Assembly: GCA_963965975.1 (NCBI GenBank)
Contig: OZ014419.1
Span: 1,426,001 to 1,490,000 of the forward strand
From: Xestospongia bergquistia
Lineage: Eukaryota; Porifera; Demospongiae; Haplosclerida; Petrosiidae
DNA length: 64,000 nt
Direction: 5' to 3'
A model generated the notes under the pieces. The model worked only from the letters and a program-made list of their open reading frames with translations. It did no database searches and was not told where the DNA came from. Positions 1 to 14,392 of the stretch are shown here, one piece after another (within the stretch, counting starts at the first letter, position 1; each line of letters opens with the position of its first letter). Position numbers and translations under genes: made by a program.

Positions 1-612
1 AGCTATCACTAAAGGTGATCTGGAATTAAAATTTGTTGGAGAAACACTAAAGGTAATAGATCCATTAGCTGATAATTATAAGTATTGGATTACATAGCAT
101 GTAGTAGACAGACAAAAATGTCATGTATCCTAGATACACGATGTAGTAATGTTTGTGAACTTTGTCTGACTATGAGCTAACTTGTAGTGCACATGTATTA
201 ACTACACTTAATTGTATTTTGTGGATTCCATAGTGGATTACATTATAATAACAGAATCACAAAACCAGTAATATACATTACACATCTATAGGGCATAGCT
301 TGCAACCTTGATTCTGATGGATACAAGAACTTAAAAGCTGCTGTGACTGAAGTTGTTGGAAAGAGTGTTCCTTACTCCATCACTGGTAGTCTGCCTGTTG
401 TTGGTGACCTTCAAGATAAAGGTTTTGACATTCAAGTATGACACATTACAGGAGAATGGTGCATGTATTGGTTCTTGTCTTGCTATATATAGATTATTGG
501 GTTTGGTTTTGATGCTGTTTACCATGGTGACAACGAGTATTGTAGTCTTTCCTGGATGGAAGATGGTATGAAAATCATGAGTCGTATTTTAGAGATGTAC
601 AACGAGCAATGA
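1..612 (+). CDS. Acetylornithine deacetylase-like M20 metallopeptidase, 3' part
   Basis: Three exons of a gene that enters from the left: 2-52 (frame of GCT ATC ACT), 292-435 and 493-612, stop TGA at 610-612. The introns are GT-AG. The translated end contains PYSITGSLPVVGDLQDKGFD and, in the last exon, VYHGDNEYCSLSWMEDGM. In my recollection these match the C-terminal third of plant and eukaryotic acetylornithine deacetylase-like proteins of family M20. The His of VYHGDNEY sits where M20 enzymes have their last metal ligand. These enzymes remove N-acetyl or related acyl groups from amino acids. The true substrate cannot be read from this fragment, and the start and catalytic centre lie outside the window. 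It ends in MYNEQ. A decayed copy of the last exon follows at about 966. Confidence 0.72.
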
Positions 613-965
613 AAACCAACCAACTTTTGATTTATACACCAGCAAACTTTATAACCTTATAAGATGATTTTTTTAAAGAAGTTAGTAAATTGTGATTTGT
701 GTTGTAGATTTGTTTTCATTATTCAAATAGTGATCATCAATGATATCATTTTAAGTTATAAAGGTAGAAAAACTAGTACATAATTATTTACCTGTAAAGT
801 AAGAAATTTGGCAAGTTGAGAGAAATGAAGTCAATGTGTTTTTGAGAAAATGAAGATATTTTATATTATGAAGATGAATCATTTTGGTATGATCTGTCTA
901 ATGATGATGTAGGAGGAGGATAATGACAATTCTTCTCTGTAACATTTTGTATGACTCAAAAATGC

Positions 966-1250
966 ATATGTTTACAATGGTATGAGTATTGCAGTCAATC
1001 CTTAATGGAGATAGAACAAACATCACAAGTAGTATTTGAGATATGTTAACAAGTAATGAAAACCAACAACATCCTTGATATTTATACTTTCAATTTTAGT
1101 TTATAAGGTCAGTCTTTAGAAAGGTTTGTAGAAGAAATTTGTGTTGTAAAATTAGTTTTCATTATTTTAGTAGCAGTGATCAAAATTTATCATTATATCA
1201 CCATAAATTGTAGAACATGATCAATTAGTTCATTGAAAAGGTCTAGTCCA
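966..1250 (+). pseudogene. Decayed duplicate of the last exon and 3' flank of the M20 gene
   Basis: The stretch from about 969 resembles 519-790: TTTAC.ATGGT, GAGTATTG.AGTC, then ...AATGAAAACCAAC, followed by similar 3' flank (TTGTGTTGTA, TTTTCATTATT). The copy has lost six bases after ATGGT, carries in-frame stops and has no usable splice acceptor, so it is not coding. It looks like an old tandem duplication of about 450 bp. The rest of 613-1542 is AT-rich with no gene that I can see. Confidence 0.6.
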
Positions 1251-1542
1251 GTTGGCAGTTGTAGGTGGTGGAAATCTATATATTATAAACAGTAATTAAT
1301 TGTGTTTGTTATGATATATAGCTATTCTACTCCTATGTTTTAAATACCTTGATTGTTGGGTTGAAAAACCTGGGATAGGAATTGGATGAAGTCCTCCAGT
1401 AGGGGGTCTGGGTCTACAAAAGTACAAATATTTTTAATATAAATTATATTAAAATTTTGAACATATCAGTTCCATATAAATATGGATAATACTTTATTTT
1501 AAGCTAACAATTAACTCTAATATTGCAAATTATAATCAGTAA

Positions 1543-3120
1543 TTATAATGCATGTTCTCTTTCCAGTTCTTCTTGATTCATCCATTGAGAGAAACCAAGT
1601 TCAATTGTACTTGACGAAGATGTGCTATCAGATGATGATGACTCATCTGATGAGGAAGAGGAGGATGATCCCTCAGATGATGATGATGAGGATGACGATT
1701 CTTCTTCTTCTCTAGCTTTTCTAGTCTTTGCTGATATATTTAGTGTACTCTTGTCTGAAGTAGCGTCAAGTAAACAGAGATCAAGTGCCATTATAAATGC
1801 TACAAACAGTAATAAAGAGTAGAACATTTCCAGTATTTTAAAACCACCATTATCAGCTATATAACCAGTTACAAGAATCACTATAATATAGAGAATAGCT
1901 TCAAATGAGCCTATTATTCCATAGACAGTTGCTTCATGTGATTCTGGGACCAAGTATGCAGGTACTGGCGACAGTGCTGAACAAAACAAGGAATCAGAGA
2001 TAGCATACATCACTTGAGCTATGAATGGCACAAAATGTCGAGGAGAACTGAGAAGAAGTAAAAGATGAGTAGCAATACCAATAAGAACACCAATCATTGT
2101 CCAAAAAATATGATAGCCTACCATATCAACCAGGAGCCCAGCCAATGGAAGTAATATTATATTAATGGCTGACAATAAGCTGTTGGCAATGCTAGCTTTG
2201 TTGGTACTTAGCTTGAACTTCTTGACAAAGAAGAGCTGTCCAATTGTAGAAAATGATTCCACTACATTATCATATATAATAGAGACACCAAGAACTAGCC
2301 ACAAATATAAAGTAAAATAATTATAGAATTTGAACTGATCTTTTTTAATTTTAAACTTTTTCTTGTCTTTGTCTGTCGGTTTTGATCCACAAAGATCCAT
2401 AAAAACAATACCAAGACTGCACAAGAATGCTATGAATGCTGCAGCTGGTCCCAACAAGCATGTAACTCCAAGACGAATATTTAGTTGAGGTATAAAAGAG
2501 AGAAACTCGTAAAATGGATTAGAGAGTGCCATGGCCAAAGCTGATCCAAGACACTCTGCACTACTGTCAAAGCCCAAAGCAACACCAAGCTCTTTAGTTC
2601 TGAACCATTTAGCTTGAAAAGAATAACAAACAATACACAATATCTCATCACCAATGTTAACGACAACAGTACCTACTATCATCATCCAATATTGATTCAA
2701 GAATATTCCAGAACAAAATATAATTTCACCTAATATCGTAATACTAGTAGCTAATAGAATCCCACGTCTCCTTCCTATAACTCTATCCACCAATATTCCA
2801 CCAATTAGTGACAATACAATGCAAGGAATTCCACTGAATGCATCCATATACTCAAATGAGAAAATATTAATATCCATGACTGTAATGACAGCTTTTGGTA
2901 ATCCATCAGTCATATCATCAGCAAAAGAAGTGACCACATTGATAACACATATTAACATAAGAATTGTATAGCGATAGGACCAATGACTGGGATCACAGAA
3001 AGAAGATGAGGAAAAAGATTTAAAGAGTGAGTTTGCAAATGTCTGCTTCCATCTCAAGGGCTTTAACACATGTTCAAAAGTCACCTTCTCTTTTGATATC
3101 TGCTTCTCTTTCATTATCAT
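1543..3120 (-). CDS. MFSD1-like major facilitator transporter, intronless
   Basis: Single open frame of 525 aa starting MIMKEK. It has about twelve hydrophobic segments: the first begins near residue 50 (RYTILMLICVINVV) and the last ends near 450. The MFS loop motif is present as GGILVDRVIGRRRG (residues about 107-120), and a second half-motif as LAGLLVDMVGY. The order of motifs (CDPSHW near the N terminus, LVPE in the second half, YGIIGSFEAI) is closest in memory to vertebrate MFSD1, a lysosomal dipeptide transporter, so lysosomal small-molecule export is a reasonable inference. The cytoplasmic tail (about 460-525) is a run of Ser and Glu/Asp typical of casein kinase 2 sites and ends in EELEREHAL. 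No introns are visible, unlike most neighbours, so retroposition is possible. 3121-3517 downstream on the plus strand shows nothing. Confidence 0.7.
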   Translation of the reverse strand: MIMKEKQISKEKVTFEHVLKPLRWKQTFANSLFKSFSSSSFCDPSHWSYRYTILMLICVINVVTSFADDMTDGLPKAVITVMDINIFSFEYMDAFSGIPCIVLSLIGGILVDRVIGRRRGILLATSITILGEIIFCSGIFLNQYWMMIVGTVVVNIGDEILCIVCYSFQAKWFRTKELGVALGFDSSAECLGSALAMALSNPFYEFLSFIPQLNIRLGVTCLLGPAAAFIAFLCSLGIVFMDLCGSKPTDKDKKKFKIKKDQFKFYNYFTLYLWLVLGVSIIYDNVVESFSTIGQLFFVKKFKLSTNKASIANSLLSAINIILLPLAGLLVDMVGYHIFWTMIGVLIGIATHLLLLLSSPRHFVPFIAQVMYAISDSLFCSALSPVPAYLVPESHEATVYGIIGSFEAILYIIVILVTGYIADNGGFKILEMFYSLLLFVAFIMALDLCLLDATSDKSTLNISAKTRKAREEEESSSSSSSSEGSSSSSSSDESSSSDSTSSSSTIELGFSQWMNQEELEREHAL

Positions 3121-3517
3121 AACAAACTAACTTGTATGACTAGCTTTTAAAGTGAAGAAAGTGAATAAGTGTGGGATGTTAGTCATAACAGACAGAAGGT
3201 AGAGATGCAACAAGTTCATTCTTTGAATTCAAAGAGGACAAAACATTTGACAATAAAGGAGCCAAGAAGATACCAGTGAATAGATCAGAGCAAATAATTT
3301 AAACAAAGAGGCAACAAAGAAGTACTTGACAAAATCACTAACTGTAATATCACAACAAAGGCATACAAATCCACTATAGAGTTGGAATAGCTTGCACAGG
3401 GATGTTATCTTGTTGGTAGACCTGCTCTCTTAACTAAGTTACAACTACAAATTACAAATGATGCGTGCTTTGTGACTATTAATATTAATACTACTATTGT
3501 ACCCTATGTAATTAAAC

Positions 3518-5003
3518 TTACATGGTTGGAGGTAATGGCCGTGCTTGAGCAAAGTTAGGAGGTAAAGTTGGCTAAAATAAATAGTATTCTACATAGCTAT
3601 TATATATTGTGTACTTACAGCAGCAGTGCCAGGTGCTGGAAAAAAACTCTGTAAAGTTAGAGGAGGGAGAGTGGTAGCTGCAGTTGTTGAGGAGGAAGGA
3701 GTGATTAGAGATTTATCTTTGTGACGATAAGCAATATGAGCTTCAAGATCTCGTTGAGAGAGGTAACTTCGACCACACCCCTTATTATCGTACCTAAAGT
3801 AACAATTGATTATACAGTAGCTAGTTGTTATATCACCTTCCACCTCCATAAGTACATATGTGGACATTTCCCATGCATGCTTCTTCAAATGTTTGCTCTC
3901 CCTCGTGACATTTTGGGCATTCTCCAGCTGCTTTTTTTGCACAATCTCGACAAAAAGCATGACGACAACGTTTCTATTAATAGAGACAATTATAAGAGAA
4001 CCTTCAACTTAGATAATCATCTCAGAATTATTTGGATACTTTGGCAGTTTTGGATACTTTGGGATACTCATGAATACTTTGGGATACTCATGAATACTTT
4101 GGGATACTAGTGGATACTTTGGGATACTAGTGGATACTTTGGGATACTAGTGGATACTTGATACTAGTGGATACTTTGGGATACTAGTGGATACTTGATA
4201 CTAGTGGATACTTTGGGATACTAGTGGATACTTGATACTAGTGGATACTTTGGGATACTAGTGGATATTTGATACTAGTGGATACTTTGGGATACTAGTG
4301 GATACTTGATACTAGTGGATACTTTGGGATACTAGTGGATATTTTTAGATAGTTTTAGACATTCATGGATACTTTTGAATGTTTATGGATATTTTCTAAA
4401 CATTTTTAGATATTTATATATTCATAGATAATTCAGATAAATGTAGTTTTTTAGATACTCTTAAGATTTTATTTTTGAAATCAAAGCAATACCATGAACG
4501 AAATAGTTTTAAAAAATCCTTACAACATTTAACATGTAGATCACGACACATTATAATAATAACAGTACCAATTAATTAATTATACACAATTCAAAATGAT
4601 AATTAATGTAATATTGAGAGATATACATTAAAGAGTCTCACCATACGACCATATATTAATATGGGAAGATCACATAATTCGCACATATGAAGTAAAGGGC
4701 CTGGTATAGGTCGGCCGACAAGATTTAGAGGTTGGTCCCATTGTAATTGTTCCCATGCTTTGTTAACAGCATTGAGGTTAGAGGCTTTCTTCTTGTCTAA
4801 GGAGTCAAGTGACACTGTGGAAAAAAGGAAGTTAATTATTGATACATTAACCCTTGTGGAAAATGGAGTGCTGGTTGAACATTACGAGTAATGTTGTAAT
4901 TATTATATATTATATTGATAATTTTACCTGCAGGAGTTATAGGAGGTGTAGAGGAAGGAGGTGGTTCCTTCAATTTGAGAGCTATATTTCTACGAACCTC
5001 CAT
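3518..5003 (-). CDS. CBLL1: E3 ubiquitin ligase Hakai (CBLL1), short form
   Basis: Five exons on the minus strand: 5003-4928, 4814-4642, 3973-3837, 3793-3619 and 3571-3518, all GT-AG with matching phases, giving about 204 aa. The RING finger is split by the long intron. CELCDLPILIYGRM is on exon 2, and KRCRHAFCRDCA..CPKC opens exon 3. The HYB region follows, with CGRSYLSQRDLEAHIAYRH, the signature of Hakai. Human Hakai is an E3 ligase for phosphotyrosine substrates such as E-cadherin and a member of the m6A methyltransferase-associated complex. This protein keeps RING and HYB but has only a short Ser/Thr/Pro tail ending in LPPTM, against about 490 aa in human. It is divergent with RPS24 (108 bp between start codons). 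Intron 2 carries a minisatellite. Confidence 0.88.
4033..4343. repeat. Minisatellite in Hakai intron 2
   Basis: Tandem array built from GGATACTTTGGGATACTAGT (20 bp), with a shorter variant containing GATACTTGATACTAGT. The left end degrades to GGGATACTCATGAATACTTT. About fifteen units. It lies wholly inside the intron that separates the two halves of the RING finger. Confidence 0.9.
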
Positions 5004-5111
5004 CTAAAAAGACAGTAGCCACACCCACTAACCACACCTATAGAGAAGGCAGCTCACAATTCTGATTAACGCTCATCCACGTTTTCTACTCTAGGTTAAC
5101 CTCGTGGCAAG
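5004..5111. promoter_or_regulatory. Bidirectional promoter Hakai / RPS24
   Basis: Only 108 bp separate the two start codons. The interval must hold both 5' UTRs and the core promoter. A pyrimidine run CGTTTTCTACTCT at about 5080-5092 could be the TOP-type start of the S24 mRNA. That is inference. Confidence 0.5.
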
Positions 5112-5887
5112 ATGGTAAGTTGTATCTTTTCTCATCCTAATCATATAATAGTTTAAAGTAATTGTAACCTTCGCACATGCTCTTTTATTGTCGATATTTT
5201 GCAGCTGTTATGGATGCATGCATGCATTGTTTAGTAGTTATGAACTATCAGTACAGTTTGTCTCTATCACTTATTGACTTGTCCTATCTTAATGCATTTC
5301 TAAAGTTATGTTATTACCATATTAGGGAGATACAGCCACTCTAAGGACAAGAAAGTTTATGACTAACAGGTTACTACAACGACGTCAAATGGTTAGTACA
5401 TATTTACACTTTATTTAAATGTATAACACACCTTCAACTCATTATCAGATAGTGGATGTCATACATCCTGGACGTGCTAATGTTCCAAAGAACGAGCTTC
5501 AAGAGCAGCTGGCCAAGCTCTACAAAACAACACCAGACGTTGTCGTTTGTTTTGGTTTTAAAACGGCATATGGTGGTGGCAAATCGACCGGGTTTTCATT
5601 GATATATGATAGTATGGATGCATTAAAAAAGTTTGAACCTCGTTACAGACAAATAAGAGTTAGTGAATTATTATAATGTTATAATTTATATGGAGAACAT
5701 TTTTAGATGGGGTTAAGAGAAAAGACTAAAGTTACTAGAAAACAGCGAAAAGAACGTAAAAACAGACAAAAGAAAGTTAGAGGTACAAAGAAGGCAAAAG
5801 TGGGTACTGGAAAAAAGGTACATCATATAGACAGACAACATGGTTATGATAAAAGTCTTTTTATTTCTCTCCTCTCTCTCATAGTGA
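5112..5887 (+). CDS. RPS24: 40S ribosomal protein S24
   Basis: The start codon is alone on its coding exon (5112-5114), followed by GTAAGT. Further exons are 5326-5391 ([20 protein letters not shown]), 5449-5658 ([13 protein letters not shown]... [20 protein letters not shown]) and 5707-5817 ([16 protein letters not shown]). The predicted stop TGA at 5885-5887 comes directly after the acceptor CTCATAG, giving about 130 aa against 133 in human. Exon placement of the initiator codon alone is also typical of animal S24 genes. S24 binds the small subunit and is needed for pre-18S processing. The last junction is inferred: reading through instead gives a hydrophobic extension unlike any S24. Confidence 0.93.
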
Positions 5888-6103
5888 TCATATTATCAGG
5901 ACACTTTATTTACTGGTATCTTCCATGTTTTTGTTCTCTTGAGAGAAATATTGATATTAAAGATGACGTAATAATAATGAATTATAAGTTAGGGAGGGGC
6001 TCGTTTAGTTTCGTCTCTAAATAGAGCGCAATATTTGGAAGTTAGCTTAAGTTAGCTATTTACAGCGAGTTTACTTTTTGGTCATTTTATTTAGTGATGT
6101 TGT

Positions 6104-8811
6104 ATGCTAACTATGTCTGACGAGACTGAACCAAGAAAGCGGCACATGAACTTGGAAGAGAAGCTACCAGACGTAAATAGTACTAACCTTACAATGTGTC
6201 TCTTTTAATGGCCTTCTCTTCCTCTAGACGACTACAACGCAACAAACAATGGCAACTAATGGAGGCTCCTCCTATCCACAAATACTAAGTTCCATGAACC
6301 CAAGGTAACAGGGAGGATAAGTTCTACCTACTACAGTAATGCATATGTATTATATAATATATTGTTATATTTGGTCTTATTTGACACAATGATCTTTAGT
6401 TGATGTTTGTCAATACAAAGTACTTGTTAGATCATGTTATTTACTTGTTAGCATTACCTGTAATAATATGTTGACACTTCAGTTTTGGACTAGTAGATTA
6501 GTTTACAGCTTGTAGTGTCAAGAGAGGACTGGAAACAGTCCTTTACTTAAACCAATAGTTACATCCTTCTGTAATAATAATTAGGGGTCTACATGATCAT
6601 TAAAAAGATAATTAATAATCAGTCATTAATTACTAAATCTGTCAACTATAGCGGAGATCAATTTTAGAGAAATCCACAATTTTCCTTGTCCTGGTTTTTG
6701 AAACACTTAATTGAAGCTTATCATATAGTAACTATTACATTAATAAGCACCTATTACATAATAAGCAACTATTACATAAAATAAGGAACTACTACATTAA
6801 TAAGCACAGTAATATGTCCAAATTTGGATATAGATTACCTAGCTTATAGCATAGATTATAGTTTCAACACACATACAAAATATGAAATCTTTGTTTATTA
6901 AAGATGGCGTAACTGGTTTATCCGGGGTATTTTCACAATTGTCATGTTGGTCATGTTTGCTGTCTTTATCTACCTGGGACCACTAGCCCTTACAGTATTG
7001 GTAAGAGTGTGTGTGTGTTTGCTAATAACATGATATTTATTATACTCTAGGCTACAGGTATTTTTTTCAAGTGCTTTCAAGAGATTATCACAATTGGTCA
7101 CGCCAAATATCAAGAGTATAACCTTCCCCTCTATAGAGTTCTTAATTGGTATATATAATAGATGGATGAATTACCAATGAGTGTATAAGTATTGTAGTGT
7201 CATAGTTATATCTTTTTCATTTCTTTTTAGGCTCTTTTTTACTGTATGTATAATGTTTGCTGTTGGTTCTAATATCATTCAGTATTATCCTGAGTTTTTT
7301 TCATCAGTAAGACTCCCTCCTTTGATATCATAGCACATTATTACAGTACAACTCTCTCGTGTAGGGTTTACCTGGTTTGTTTGCTACCTATCACCGGATG
7401 TTAAGTTTTTTGCTATATATACTTGGTATAGTATTATTGTATATTTGCTGTTAACTATAATAACTGTTTTGTTTGTTAATTACAGGATTTGTTGTTTTTG
7501 TCCTCACGCTTAAAAAAGATTACTACGGAGTTCAATTTACAATGGTAAGTAAATGGATGCATCAAATCTTAATGTACTTGGTAAATGGGTGAATCATATC
7601 CTCAATAATTTGGATAATGGTCACATGATGAGTATTTAATTAGTAGAATGACGAGGGTTTTTATGTTTACTTGTGCCTTAAGATATGTTGAGGTAGAAAT
7701 GAGCTTGTTTATTTTAACCCCTTCTTTCCCTTTCTCATTTAGTTTGGTTGGACACATATTACAATGTTCTTTTTGGGTAGTCAACTTTATTTGATTCTTC
7801 AGAATATTTTTGAGGGTCTTTTCTGGTTTTTATTACCTGTTTCCATGGTGATCTGTAATGACATAATGGCATATTTATTTGGTTAGTTCTTCCCATCTTT
7901 TTATATTGTATTAGTCTCGTTGTGTTTTTAGGTTTTTTCTTTGGTCGTACTAAACTGATTAATTTATCTCCCAAAAAAACATGGGAAGGTTTCTTGGGAG
8001 CTTTTGCATCTACTGTTGTTTGGGGATTACTGGTTAGGAATAGAAATTGTTTGACTGTACATTATTTGCTTTATTTCTTAATAGTTTTCTTATATTTTAA
8101 CGAAATTTGGCTGGGCGTGTGTAAGTTCATGACAGTAAATACTTTAATTGTTCATTCAACACTCTCTTCCATTTTTCCGTAGTATGCTACACAAGAAGAA
8201 TGTGAGAAATCTCCTATGTTTCAACTAAAGGATTATACTATACCAGTGGTACTATATAATGTTACAAGATCAGAATGTAACTCAATATTGAATTTATTTA
8301 GTTGGATTGGCACATTCAGACATATCCTGTAATGATACATTCCATTCCTTTGTCCATCTTTGCATCACTGATTGCTCCATTTGGCGGTTTCTTTGCATCT
8401 GGCTTTAAAAGAGCCTTTAAAATAAAGGTAACTCTAACTTGTGTGCAGTCTGCAATGTATCGACAACTCAACCTATGTTTTTTTTATTGCATTTATTTCA
8501 GATTGTTATAATTAAAAATAATTGTTATATTTATTGTGTGTATTGTAGGATTTTGATGATGTCATTCCTGGTCATGGAGGTTTAATGGACAGAATTGATT
8601 GTCAGTTACTCATGGCTGTATTCTCTAATGTCTATTACTTTACCTTCTGTCGGTATGTAGTTTGTTAAATTCTTGACAAATTGAAATGTTTTTTTTCAGA
8701 GCTCCTAACATGGACAGAGTTATTTCTCTTATTTTTTCTCTTCCTACTGATCAACAATTGGAGATTCTTACCAGGATGCAGAACAAACTAAAACACATGA
8801 ACTCATCATAA
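6104..8811 (+). CDS. CDS1: Phosphatidate cytidylyltransferase (CDP-diacylglycerol synthase)
   Basis: Multi-exon gene starting [20 protein letters not shown] (ATG 6104; an alternative in-frame ATG lies at 6113) and ending in KHMNSS, stop 8809-8811. Exon 3 (about 6903-7001) reads [18 protein letters not shown]. Later exons contain [67 protein letters not shown] and the CDP-alcohol signature region [20 protein letters not shown] followed by GLMDRIDCQ. These match animal CDS1/CDS2 along the whole length, with several membrane helices. The enzyme makes CDP-diacylglycerol from phosphatidic acid and CTP in the ER, feeding phosphatidylinositol synthesis. Intron 6 of the region begins with a GT-rich run after the donor. 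CDS1 and CDS2 are vertebrate paralogues, so the symbol stands for the common ancestor. Confidence 0.92.
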
Positions 8812-9222
8812 AAGTTAAAGATGTTTTAGAATTAAATCTTTGATTATTTTACCCTATTTTGTTCCTATGAAGTATATTATTACCTGTGTGTTGCAAACTA
8901 TTAGAGTTTTATTTCATGTGAATTATTAGTTACTGAATACTTAACAAAAACTATCTTGATTTATTTCTTATTTTCTTTGATCCTAAAAATAATTGTTTGC
9001 TAATTACACTTAAAATGAACCAAGATATTCTCAAATCACTTTAATATAAACTCAATCAACATTTCATATCCAAATTTGTAAAAAATATAATTATGTGTAT
9101 AACTTAAAAGGAGTGTTGCTGAACTAATCTGAGACTAAAACATAGGTGTAATTAACTCACAATGACATTACAGTAGCCATCCATCCTATTATAAAAGTGT
9201 TGCAATTAGTCTAGCTATATAG

Positions 9223-9954
9223 TCTTTCCTGCAACACCTCTAGTTAGTAATGAACAAGACATCATCAAGTCATTGTCACTCTTTTGTCAATTACCTGTCA
9301 ATCAGGACAAGTGTCCTTCCTTATAGAATACAGATAATCAGTTCATCCTTAACAACAAGGATAACAACAAAGGATGAATTAAATAGGAAATTAAATTCAA
9401 TTTAGTATCTTATAAAAGATCTCAACTCCTCAGTCAAGAAACAACCATGATCTTCATAGTTCTATAGCAATGCTTGGTTTACTGATAGATTGGAAAATGC
9501 TTTTAAAGATTCCCCACAAGTTTCTCAAATTACTAAAGTTGATGCTTATATAACTCACTCCATTATCTGAACCAGTTCAAGTTCCATTAGTTCACGTAAC
9601 AAATATGTTGACCATTTATGTCATGGAAAATTACTACAAGAGTCAGTATAATTTACAATTACCTGAGAAAAAAGAATCAATATAACTAACAGTTCATTTC
9701 TAGGTTGTATTTTAATCCAATGGTTTTTCCTGGTTCTATGTATCACAGTAATACACTACCAGTACAAGTAAATACATTGGCAAGAGCTTATGAGATAACA
9801 ATGGAGGATATATCGTTTTCCAAGTATTCTGGAAGGCTTGAAATCAAAAGGAGGAGGTAGTAAAATAAAAATGGAAGAGTATATCAGAAAAATTACAGAG
9901 ACAAATACTATTTCAAAACAATATGCAGCATATCGTTCAACAAGTAATGAATAG
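9223..9954 (+). pseudogene. Possible gene relic, unknown family
   Basis: Several short coding-like stretches follow one another in different frames. One lies at 9223-9323 (VSNEQDIIKSLSLFCQLP). One spans 9460-9567 (NAWFTDRLENAFKDSPQ). One spans 9563-9682 (VHVTNMLTIYVMENYYKSQY). One spans 9705-9857 (YFNPMVFPGSMYHSNTL). One ends at 9951 (KMEEYIRKITETNTISKQ). No frame stays open for long and the switches are not all at convincing splice sites. It could be a decayed gene, a diverged multi-exon gene, or chance in AT-rich DNA. I do not recognise the family. The flanks 8812-9222 and 9955-10100 show nothing. Confidence 0.3.
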
Positions 9955-10100
9955 ACTGCCAGCAAAAAAACAAATACAACAAAGATAATACATTGATCTT
10001 GTAATATAAACAATATGCAGTGTTGGTAGAAAAATATAGTTTTTAATTTATTTTTCAACAATGAAAATACATTCTCAATTTCGAATTACTGCTAAGTTCC

Positions 10101-10305
10101 TAACATTTAACAGAACATATGTAGCGATGTTAAATTATCATTAAATTATTTGACTTATCTGGTAGCCCCTAACATTTAACAGGACATATGTAGTGATGTT
10201 AAATTATCATTAAATTATTTGACTTATCTGGTAGCCCCTAACATTTAACAGGACATATGCAATGATAGCATGATGCTAAATTATCATTAAATAACTTATC
10301 TTTAA
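10101..10305. repeat. 69-bp tandem repeat, three copies
   Basis: Copies start at 10101, 10170 and 10239. The unit begins TAACATTTAACAGGACATAT and ends GACTTATCTGGTAGCCCC. Copies 1 and 2 differ at very few positions; copy 3 is diverged and carries a small insertion. It sits immediately 3' of the PCNA stop codon (minus strand), in its UTR or downstream flank. Confidence 0.9.
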
Positions 10306-10333
10306 ATAAACTACAAGTAATGATATGTAATAG

Positions 10334-13644
<3,311 letters not shown>

Positions 13645-13805
13645 AGCAATTAATTATAATAATGTACAATGTTGTATTTGTAAAATCTATTCAGACATCA
13701 ATATTGTTACCACTTCAACATAACAATGATTGTTGCTCAATTATTGATGACCAAATTGCAAAGAGTGTGTAGATAGAGAAGAGAGAAGCAAATATTAGAA
13801 CATTG

Positions 13806-14357
13806 TCATAAGAGGCCTTGTCTCCTGAGATCATCATACATCTTGCGACTCACTACATTACCTTTAGAATCTTCAAATTCCTCCTAAAATAGAACAAAAT
13901 ATAACTTAATGACATGACAAACAGCTTACCTCAGTAGTTGCTTGCCACCTCTCAATAGCTTTAATTCCTTTCAATTTATCCCATACTAAAGAGTGTATCA
14001 GTTAACTCACATGACACACACACAAACTTACATGCTCTAGCATCAGCAATATTGGTGACATTAGCAAAATGAGCTGTATTGGGTATACCAAGGCACCTCA
14101 TACCAAAAGCATGCCTCCATTCCTGATAGGCAGAGATGCAAGACATCAATCTCATAACATCTAGCATTTAACTTACAGAAAAATGTCTTTGAAAAGATTT
14201 GGGTCCTTTATACTGAGCACCTCCGCAAATCTCACACTCATATGTGATATTTAAACCATGGAGTTTATATAACCAGTATGGGATTGGTTTCCCATCAAAG
14301 TCCAAGGGGAGGTTCTTGGGATTATAGGGGACTGTCTCCTCTTCTTCTTCTTCGCTT

Positions 14358-14392
<35 letters not shown>

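Noticed and set aside
5707-6024. S24 C-terminal exon read through into a hydrophobic extension
   Set aside because: S24 homologues stop just after the GKK region; a donor GTACAT and an acceptor CTCATAG followed by TGA give the expected length.
10101-10305. CRISPR-like array
   Set aside because: Units are contiguous with no variable spacers, and the DNA is eukaryotic.
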